A stretch of DNA of 11,566 nucleotides from an uncultured Bacillota bacterium (GTDB taxonomy: Bacteria > Bacillota > Clostridia > Tissierellales > Tepidimicrobiaceae), in NCBI GenBank assembly GCA_937967955.1, contig CALBUB010000054.1, positions 1-11,566 on the forward strand, given 5' to 3'. Position 1 is the stretch's first letter; the number at the start of each line of letters is the position of its first letter. Below the pieces are notes generated by a model that was not told where the DNA came from, searched no databases, and saw only the letters and a program-made list of their open reading frames with translations. The translations under genes and the position numbers were made by a program. Shown one piece after another: positions 6,971 through 11,566 of this stretch.

Positions 6971-7619
6971 TGCGTGACAATCTCCTTTCCAATGCTCCTA
7001 TCAGCCGAGATAGGGTAAAAGTAATTATAAAATATATTACTGCTACTATTATTAAAGGGTTGAAAGCTTGATAGCTGGTGCTTTGGACTATCTTGGATGC
7101 ATACATTAAATCTGCTACACCTATAGTAGAGGCTACTGCTGTCTCTTTTATCAAAGTGACAAATTCATTTCCTAAGGCTGGGAGTATATTCTTTATAGCC
7201 TGGGGTAGTATTATATGCCTCATAGTTTGTCTATTGGATAGCCCTAAGCTTCTGCTGGCTTCCCACTGACCTTTGTCTATTGACTGTATGCCTGAGCGGA
7301 TTATTTCCGCCACATAAGCTGCACTATTTAAAGAAACAGCTATTAAGGCAGCCAAAAAGCCATCCATACTCATACCCATTACCACATAGCTTCCAAAGTA
7401 GACTAGGGCAATTTGCACCATCATAGGAGTGCCACGAAATACTTCAATGTATGCAGTAGATATACTGCTTAACAGCTTATATTTTGACATCTTCAACAAA
7501 GACAGGAAAGTTCCCAGTAAAACTCCTGCAATAAGGGATAAAAAGGATAGCAACAAAGTTACTTTAATTCCTGTTATATAGTAATGTTTATATTCTAGAA
7601 ATAACTCTACAATGAACAA
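6963..7619 (-). CDS. Polar amino acid ABC importer, permease subunit
   Basis: This is the HisM/GlnP-type membrane subunit. Its 218 residues have about five hydrophobic segments, the conserved FRGTP (61-65) and the EAA loop starting EASRSLGLS (120-128) and running to about residue 150, which contacts the ATPase. Only one permease gene is present, so a homodimer is expected, as in Art/Gln-type Firmicutes importers. The start is TTG at 7617-7619, supported by an AGGAGGAG site at 7624-7632 with 7 nt spacing; no ATG is better placed. The gap to the binding-protein stop is 11 nt. Confidence 0.95.
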   Translation of the reverse strand: MFIVELFLEYKHYYITGIKVTLLLSFLSLIAGVLLGTFLSLLKMSKYKLLSSISTAYIEVFRGTPMMVQIALVYFGSYVVMGMSMDGFLAALIAVSLNSAAYVAEIIRSGIQSIDKGQWEASRSLGLSNRQTMRHIILPQAIKNILPALGNEFVTLIKETAVASTIGVADLMYASKIVQSTSYQAFNPLIIVAVIYFIITFTLSRLIGALERRLSRSD

Positions 7620-7623
7620 CTTT

Positions 7624-7632
7624 ACTCCTCCT
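7624..7632 (-). promoter_or_regulatory. Ribosome binding site that sets the TTG start of the permease
   Basis: The minus strand reads AGGAGGAGT just before TTG. It overlaps the TAG stop of the binding-protein gene (7631-7633), so the two genes are tightly packed and probably coupled in translation. Confidence 0.75.
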
Positions 7633-8461
7633 AATCATTAAGCTTGCTAGCTTCAACAAACCATTTTTCTAGTAGACCTTTTGCTTTAGCATCAGCTATT
7701 ATTTCATTTAGCTTTTCTGTTAATTCATCATTGCCCTTCTTTACAGCTATTGCTATACCTTCTGAACCAACATCAAGGGTAATTCCTTCAACTACCATTA
7801 AATCATCATTTTCCTTTGCAAAAGCTTCAGCTACTTGCTCTTCCATTATGGCACAGTCAATCTTCCTAGTTTTCAGATTCATAATTATATCTGGATTTGA
7901 ATTTAAGCTTAGTACCTCTGCATTTTCTATAGTTGTTTTAGTCATTTCTTCTTGAGTAGTTCCAATTTGCACTCCTATCTTTTTACCATTTAAATCTTCT
8001 ATCGTACTAATCTTATCTGCATCATCCTTATGGATTAATACAGCATGGGTAGCTTCATAATAAATATCTGTAAAGTTAGCCTCTTTTTCTCTCTCAGGAG
8101 TTGGATTCATGCCAGCAATTACAATATCCAACATTCCAGTTGATAAGCCACCTAATAGCTTATCAAAATCCATATCCTTTATCTCCAACTCTACCCCTAG
8201 TTGTTCCGCTATATATTTTGCAAGTTCAATATCAAAACCAACTATCTCATCTTTTCCATCGATCATCTTATGGAATTCAAAAGGTGGATAATCAGCGCTA
8301 GTTCCAACAATTATCTTACCCTTTTGTTTAATACCTTCCAATGTGTAACTTTCTACTTGAGAATTCCCATCTTGGCTGGTAACCTCTTCACTTTTGCCGC
8401 AAGCTACAAGTATACTTACTAGTACAAGGATTACTAATAATAAACTAATTTTCTTTTTCAT
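7631..8461 (-). CDS. Polar amino acid ABC importer, substrate-binding lipoprotein (probably arginine)
   Basis: This is an extracellular solute-binding protein of family 3, anchored by lipid. It starts with MKKKI, a hydrophobic segment and a lipobox LVAC with Cys21, followed by a Ser/Glu/Gln-rich linker. The binding domain begins near GKIIVGTSADYPPFEF and continues with GFDIELAKYIAEQLGVELE, GLSTGMLDIVIAGMNPTPERE and GKKIGVQIGTTQE, all typical of the ArtP/HisJ/GlnH group. The open frame extends to a GTG at 8470, but AAGGAGA at 8472-8478 would sit only 1-2 nt from it. The ATG at 8461 fits better and gives 276 residues with a normal signal peptide. It is the first gene after the tandem T-box leader, which reads AGA (arginine); arginine as ligand is therefore inference from regulation. 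Confidence 0.93.
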   Translation of the reverse strand: MKKKISLLLVILVLVSILVACGKSEEVTSQDGNSQVESYTLEGIKQKGKIIVGTSADYPPFEFHKMIDGKDEIVGFDIELAKYIAEQLGVELEIKDMDFDKLLGGLSTGMLDIVIAGMNPTPEREKEANFTDIYYEATHAVLIHKDDADKISTIEDLNGKKIGVQIGTTQEEMTKTTIENAEVLSLNSNPDIIMNLKTRKIDCAIMEEQVAEAFAKENDDLMVVEGITLDVGSEGIAIAVKKGNDELTEKLNEIIADAKAKGLLEKWFVEASKLND

Positions 8462-8471
8462 TACATACACA

Positions 8472-8478
8472 TCTCCTT
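8472..8478 (-). promoter_or_regulatory. Ribosome binding site favouring the ATG at 8461
   Basis: The minus strand reads AAGGAGA, about 10-11 nt before ATG (8461) but almost touching the alternative in-frame GTG (8470). This decides the start of the binding-protein gene. Confidence 0.65.
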
Positions 8479-8499
8479 TTTAATTTTGTTTTTACTAAT

Positions 8500-8536
8500 A
8501 AAAAAACTCGTCTTCTTATAAATATAAGAGACGAGT
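8500..8536 (-). terminator. Terminator of the promoter-distal T-box
   Basis: ACTCGTCT and CTTAT pair with ATAAG and AGACGAGT, with one bulged A and a 4-nt loop, followed by seven T. It competes with the antiterminator containing the T-box sequence at 8541-8557 and is the last checkpoint before the ABC importer genes. Confidence 0.9.
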
Positions 8537-8744
8537 AATACCCGCGGTGCCACTCTTATTGGTTTTATAAAAACCCACCTTAAACAAGATAACGCTTTGA
8601 ATGCGAAATAGGATACTCACCAAGGACTGGCTTTATCCTATTTGTCTCAACAGCTCTCTTCATTATACGTTCGATTCGCTGGCTCTCACCATCCCAGCTC
8701 TCTGTAGAATCTACTAGTATAACTACTCTCTGTGTCATAGACTT
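8500..8744 (-). promoter_or_regulatory. T-box riboswitch 2 (promoter-distal), specifier AGA (Arg)
   Basis: The minus strand carries a complete T-box leader: Stem I with AGAGAG bulge and GGTGAGAGCC apical region, Stem II/IIA-B region with GCGTTATCT, a small Stem III (GGTTTT/AAAACC), the T-box AGAGTGGCACCGCGGG (8543-8558) and a terminator. The specifier loop lies between helix TTATAC/GTATAA and helix ACAG/CTGT. Its 3' side reads GAA-G-AGA-G, the same register as GAA-N-codon-purine in known T-boxes such as glyQS. AGA (8655-8657) therefore specifies arginine. The UGGC in the T-box predicts a tRNA with G at the discriminator position. Uncharged tRNA-Arg is expected to promote read-through. Confidence 0.93.
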
Positions 8745-8770
8745 TATATATTCAATTTTTAAATTGGAAT

Positions 8771-8803
8771 AAAAAAACTCGCCTCCTAAATCAAGAGACG
8801 AGT
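8771..8803 (-). terminator. Terminator of the promoter-proximal T-box
   Basis: ACTCGTCTC pairs with GAGGCGAGT (9 bp, one G-U wobble) around a 9-nt loop, followed by seven T. It gives T-box 1 an independent decision point before T-box 2 is transcribed. Confidence 0.9.
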
Positions 8804-9030
8804 ATTACCCGCGGTGCCACTCTCGTTCTTATTACTAGCATAATACTAGTAATAAGCTAACTTTAGTCAGATAACGCATGACGCGGGATAAGATACTCGC
8901 CCAAAGCTTTGTCCTATCCATTTCAGCAGCTCTTTTCATTATGCTTTCCATCTCCTGGCTCTCACCTAACCCAGGTTCTCTGTAAGATGTACTCGTCATA
9001 ATTACTCCTCTGCTTCCTCAACATTCCCTA
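8771..9030 (-). promoter_or_regulatory. T-box riboswitch 1 (promoter-proximal), specifier AGA (Arg)
   Basis: A second complete T-box leader precedes the first. It has a K-turn-like GAGGA/TGA pair, the loop-E AGTA opposite GAA, an AGAGA bulge, and an apical GGTGAGAGCC. A GCGTTATCT block follows. Stem III is perfect, with 11 bp (8828-8838 and 8846-8856) and a 7-nt loop. The T-box AGAGTGGCACCGCGGG is at 8808-8823, followed by its own terminator. The specifier loop lies between ATTATG/CATAAT and AGCAG/CTGCT and reads GAA-A-AGA-G, placing AGA (arginine) at 8931-8933. Layout and sequence blocks match T-box 2 closely, so the pair looks like a duplication. Confidence 0.93.
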
Positions 9031-9047
9031 TGTTTAATTATTTATCA

Positions 9048-9076
9048 ATAATAAAATTATTTTAAGCATTTGTCAA
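9048..9076 (-). promoter_or_regulatory. Promoter of the tandem T-box/ABC importer operon
   Basis: On the minus strand, a perfect TTGACA -35 box (9071-9076), a 17-nt spacer and a TATTAT -10 box (9048-9053, 5/6) are followed within about 20 nt by Stem I of T-box 1. The transcript should start near 9041, giving a leader of about 570-580 nt. Confidence 0.85.
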
Positions 9077-9219
9077 GAGCTTTTTGCTTTTATTATTCAA
9101 CTTATTTATTAAAGAGCTAAATTTTACAAGCTATCATCTTGCCTTCATTGTTCCTTATTCTTAGATATATATTTATTCTCTTCTATAGAAAATATGAATT
9201 AAAATTTATCTATAATTTT
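9077..9219. other. AT-rich intergenic spacer without a visible gene
   Basis: This lies between the oligoendopeptidase F stop and the T-box promoter. I see no ORF, no RNA gene and no convincing terminator for the peptidase gene. Only weak AT-rich inverted repeats are present, such as AGCT blocks near 9115-9133. Confidence 0.5.
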
Positions 9220-11022
9220 TTAGAAGCCCAACTCTTCTGTTAATTGGATTATTTCGTCTATGATACTTCCAATATATTCTATAGTATTCAATAAGGGCTT
9301 TTCTGTTGTAATGTCTACCCCTACCCTTTTAGCAAATTCTACAGGAGTATATGTTCCTCCAGCCTTTAATACTTCTAGCCAATCCTCAATAGCCTTTTGT
9401 CCTTCCTTGAGTATTCTCCTATTAACTTCTGTGGCAATAGTTAAGCCAGCACTATAGGTATAGGGATATAAGCCCATATAATAATGGGGCTGTCTCATCC
9501 ATGTTAGCTCTGCTCCCTCATTGATGATTACTGTATCCTGCCAGAAATTCTCTAGTACTTCTCTCTTAATATTGTTTAATAGCTGGGCATTAATTGAGCC
9601 CCCCTCATCAACTATTCTATATACTTCCCTTTGGAAGGCTGCTTCCAACAAGTGGGTTACAAAATTATGGTAATAAGTTCTTGATATTATGGTAGATAGA
9701 ACCCATCTTTTCATCCTCTTATCCTCAGTATTCTTCATAAGATAATTTGCCATGAGCATTTCATTCATAGTAGAAGGAGCTTCTATACAATATAAAGAAG
9801 GCCTAGAATTAAATATGTTTTGCTCTTGATAGGCTAAATAGAAATGGCCTGCATGACCTAATTCATGGGCTAATACGAATACTTCCCTCATTCTTTCAGT
9901 CCAGGAAATAAGTATATATGGATGGCTACCATAGGGACTAGAACAAAAGGCTCCTGTGGATTTACCCTTATTTTGAACAAAATCTATCCATCTTTCATCA
10001 AAGGCCCTTTTTACCATATTGAGATAATCTTCACCTAGTACAGCCAAAGCCCTTTCCACATAGGTCCTAGCTTCTTCTATGGTTATCTTAGGTTCAAATT
10101 CTGGATCTACAGCCAATTTCAAATCCATGAAGGTCATTTCTTCTAAATTATGAATCCTTTGGATAAGTTTTGCATATTTCCTCATATGAGGAGCTAAATA
10201 CTCCATTATCAAATCAATCTGCCTATCAAAAAGTTCCCTGTCCACCTTTTGAGGAAAGAGCAAACTATCAAAGACTGAATCAAAGCCTCTTAAATTTGCT
10301 AATGTTTTTTCCTTCTGGACTTGAATTTGATAGGCTGCTGCTATAGTATGCTGATATTCCCTTAATTTTTTGTAAAAGGTCTTTGCTGCAGCCCTTCTAA
10401 TATTTGTGTTGTTTTCATATTCCCATTTTCCTTCAAATAGTATAAAGCTTAAAGGATATTCTTTTCCCTCCACAGTAAAGGTACCAAAATCCATATCTGC
10501 TAGTTTAGCCCTATTATAAATTTGATAAGGTGAATCTAACACATTTGAAAGGGCAGATAGAATCCTTTCAGCTTCTTTATGTAGAGCATAAGGTTTTTTT
10601 CTCATTATCTCCTTAAGAAAAAGTCTGTTCTCTTCTGCTTCTTCCATAGCTTTTTTTATTATATCTTCCTCCTGCCTGATAATTTCTGCCTCTATAAAGC
10701 TTAAGCGGCTATTTATTTCAGCTAATATATTATCCGTTTTGGCTTTTCTATTCTGAGCTATTGTATCAGTCTGATCAACTGCTAAAGATAGATAAGAATA
10801 AGTACCTACTAGGTCTTTTATTTCATATAGTTCTCTCAACTTATTTAAGCAATTATTGATGGTCTTAGGATTGTTCAGCTTTCCTTTAAACTCTCTTTCC
10901 ATCTCATAAGAAAGTTTAATTAATTCTTCTATCTTTTCTTCAAACTCTTCCTCTGTTTTAAAAATATCCGATAGATCCCAAGTATATTTTTTATCCACAT
11001 CTTTTCTCTCTGGCAATCCCAT
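9220..11022 (-). CDS. pepF: Oligoendopeptidase F (M3 family metallopeptidase)
   Basis: This cytoplasmic zinc peptidase cleaves short peptides. The frame encodes about 600 residues, the normal PepF length. An N-terminal PERKDVDKKYTWDLSDIF leads into the helical PepF domain. The M3 catalytic core follows: zinc motif HELGH (H388, E389, H392, numbered from the upstream ATG), the third ligand E416 in IEAPSTMNE 24 residues later, and the substrate-binding HYYMGLYPYTY near the C-terminus. Two in-frame ATGs exist at 11028 and 11022. AGGGGGT at 11029-11035 is too close to the first and 6 nt from the second, so 11022 (600 aa) is preferred. It appears to be transcribed alone. Its products could feed amino acid pools together with the neighbouring importers, though this is only context. 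Confidence 0.95.
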   Translation of the reverse strand: MGLPERKDVDKKYTWDLSDIFKTEEEFEEKIEELIKLSYEMEREFKGKLNNPKTINNCLNKLRELYEIKDLVGTYSYLSLAVDQTDTIAQNRKAKTDNILAEINSRLSFIEAEIIRQEEDIIKKAMEEAEENRLFLKEIMRKKPYALHKEAERILSALSNVLDSPYQIYNRAKLADMDFGTFTVEGKEYPLSFILFEGKWEYENNTNIRRAAAKTFYKKLREYQHTIAAAYQIQVQKEKTLANLRGFDSVFDSLLFPQKVDRELFDRQIDLIMEYLAPHMRKYAKLIQRIHNLEEMTFMDLKLAVDPEFEPKITIEEARTYVERALAVLGEDYLNMVKRAFDERWIDFVQNKGKSTGAFCSSPYGSHPYILISWTERMREVFVLAHELGHAGHFYLAYQEQNIFNSRPSLYCIEAPSTMNEMLMANYLMKNTEDKRMKRWVLSTIISRTYYHNFVTHLLEAAFQREVYRIVDEGGSINAQLLNNIKREVLENFWQDTVIINEGAELTWMRQPHYYMGLYPYTYSAGLTIATEVNRRILKEGQKAIEDWLEVLKAGGTYTPVEFAKRVGVDITTEKPLLNTIEYIGSIIDEIIQLTEELGF

Positions 11023-11028
11023 ATTCAT

Positions 11029-11035
11029 ACCCCCT
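11029..11035 (-). promoter_or_regulatory. Ribosome binding site that favours the second ATG of pepF
   Basis: The minus strand reads AGGGGGT, an AGGAGGT-like site with one G-U pair to 16S rRNA. It abuts the ATG at 11028 and is 6 nt from the ATG at 11022, so the latter is the likely start. Confidence 0.6.
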
Positions 11036-11037
11036 GC

Positions 11038-11057
11038 ATTATTTAGAGCATCTAAAT
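11038..11057. repeat. Hairpin-forming ATTTAGA repeats in the pepF 5' region
   Basis: ATTTAGA (11041-11047) and TCTAAAT (11051-11057) form a perfect 7-bp inverted repeat with a 3-nt loop, just upstream of the pepF ribosome site. A further TCTAAATAAT copy at 11119-11128 is a perfect 10-bp complement of 11038-11047. Its role is unknown; all are AT-rich. Confidence 0.35.
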
Positions 11058-11059
11058 AG

Positions 11060-11088
11060 ATTGTAATATAAGGAAATTGAAACTACAA
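11060..11088 (-). promoter_or_regulatory. Possible pepF promoter
   Basis: On the minus strand, TTGTAG (11083-11088), a 17-nt spacer and TACAAT (11060-11065, 5/6) precede pepF. The -35 box is weak (3/6). A perfect TTGACA lies at 11097-11102 but has no good -10 box at normal spacing. Confidence 0.35.
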
Positions 11089-11143
11089 GTATATTTGTCA
11101 AACAATTTTTACAATTCTTCTAAATAATACAAGCTTATCTTAC

Positions 11144-11176
11144 AAAAAATTTAGGGATTGAATAACTCAATCCCTA
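11144..11176 (-). terminator. Intrinsic terminator of the RIC gene
   Basis: A perfect 10-bp stem, TAGGGATTGA (11167-11176 in transcript sense) with TCAATCCCTA (11152-11161), has a 5-nt loop. It is followed after two A by a run of six T on the minus strand. It begins 11 nt after the stop of the hemerythrin-like gene and separates it from pepF. Confidence 0.9.
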
Positions 11177-11187
11177 TGGTGTATACG

Positions 11188-11566
11188 TTACATACTTTCC
11201 TTTAGTTGTCGCAATCTTGGAAACAGTATATTGTTCTCTAAATGTATATGCTGGAACATATCTAATTCAAGTTCTTTAAGCTTTTCATAAGTTAATTGGA
11301 AAGTAGGACATACATCTTCTGGAATCTCATAATCCATTGTAATCTCATTTAGTTCCTTTAAAATATCTCCTGCATCAGTATGTTCCCTTTCTAATTCATC
11401 TATTATATTTATAGCCTTTTCTAAGTCTTCTTTAGCTTTAGTCTTTAAATATTTCCTTATGGCTGGATACTGTATGTTTTCTTCTTTAGTTAGATGTTCC
11501 TCTAATTCCATTTTCAATGTGTGGAATAATCTATGGACTTTGGTTAATTCAGGATGGTGTTCTCCA
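11188..11566 (-). CDS. Iron-sulfur cluster repair di-iron protein (RIC/ScdA/YtfE type), C-terminal part
   Basis: This is the C-terminal part of a hemerythrin-like di-iron protein of the RIC family, which repairs iron-sulfur clusters damaged by oxidative or nitrosative stress. The frame stays open to the window edge and reads GEHHPELTKVHRLFHTLK before MELEEHLTKEE. The true start therefore lies outside the window, and the internal TTG at 11517 is not a start. Likely metal ligands sit in GEHHPEL, EEHLTKEE, REHTDAGD and HIHLENNILFPR, matching the four-helix hemerythrin pattern. About 125 residues are present; the family is usually about 220-240, so the N-terminal ScdA_N/DUF542 part and the first helix are missing. 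A strong terminator follows. Confidence 0.88.
   Translation of the reverse strand, partial: GEHHPELTKVHRLFHTLKMELEEHLTKEENIQYPAIRKYLKTKAKEDLEKAINIIDELEREHTDAGDILKELNEITMDYEIPEDVCPTFQLTYEKLKELELDMFQHIHLENNILFPRLRQLKESM

Noticed and set aside
8811..8823. The duplicated T-box sequence blocks as ends of a mobile element or direct repeats.
   Set aside because: Both copies sit inside complete T-box leaders with specifier loops and terminators; there is no transposase or target-site duplication.
8835..8999. A 54-codon minus-strand ORF with AGAGGAG and ATG inside T-box 1 (starts MTSTSYREPGLGE).
   Set aside because: It lies entirely within T-box 1. The apparent ribosome site and ATG are part of the Stem I specifier-loop strand and adjoining helix, and the protein sequence looks like no known peptide. 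A leader peptide cannot be fully excluded but is not needed.
9061..9090. Inverted AAGCA/TGCTT flanking the T-box operon -35 box as an operator.
   Set aside because: Only 5 bp per arm with a 16-nt gap in AT-rich DNA; too weak to list as a site.
11188..11517. Complete 109-residue hemerythrin-like gene starting at the TTG at 11517.
   Set aside because: The frame stays open upstream to the window edge, and the extra residues (HHPEL... LFHTLK) match the RIC family. The gene is therefore partial and the TTG is internal.

Overview
The window is low-GC DNA with gene content, Shine-Dalgarno sites and leader RNAs typical of Firmicutes, most likely Clostridia or a Tissierella-like relative. The evidence is AT-rich codon use, strong AGGAGG-type ribosome sites, frequent GTG/TTG starts, a TPP riboswitch, T-box leaders and an oligoendopeptidase F. 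The host genus cannot be fixed from this stretch. All genes but one lie on the minus strand, so transcription runs mostly from high to low coordinates.

Region by region from the left. (1) At 1-2006 is a thiamine salvage operon, read as promoter, TPP riboswitch, terminator, thiM, thiE, thiD; thiD runs off the left edge. ThiM phosphorylates the thiazole alcohol, ThiD phosphorylates the pyrimidine, and ThiE joins them to thiamine phosphate. (2) At 2053-4088 is a two-gene unit of an APC-family amino acid permease followed by an AviRa-like 23S rRNA methyltransferase. (3) At 4315-5766 is a long DUF445/YheB-type membrane protein, divergent from an 88-residue unknown protein (5918-6184, the only plus-strand gene). 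The small gene converges on the ABC operon through a shared hairpin terminator. (4) At 6242-9076 is a polar amino acid ABC importer (lipoprotein, permease, ATPase) behind a leader of about 570 nt. The leader holds two complete T-box riboswitches in series, each with its own terminator, and both appear to read AGA (arginine). (5) At 9220-11022 is an M3-family oligoendopeptidase F. (6) At 11188-11566 is the C-terminal part of a di-iron RIC/ScdA/YtfE-type iron-sulfur repair protein that runs off the right edge and ends in a clear terminator.

A loose theme is amino acid and peptide acquisition (permease, ABC importer, peptidase) plus cofactor salvage. The most informative element is the tandem T-box, which predicts that the ABC importer takes up arginine and responds to uncharged tRNA-Arg. 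No mobile elements, CRISPR arrays, tRNA or rRNA genes were seen. Apart from the tandem T-box, I see no new multi-gene system here.
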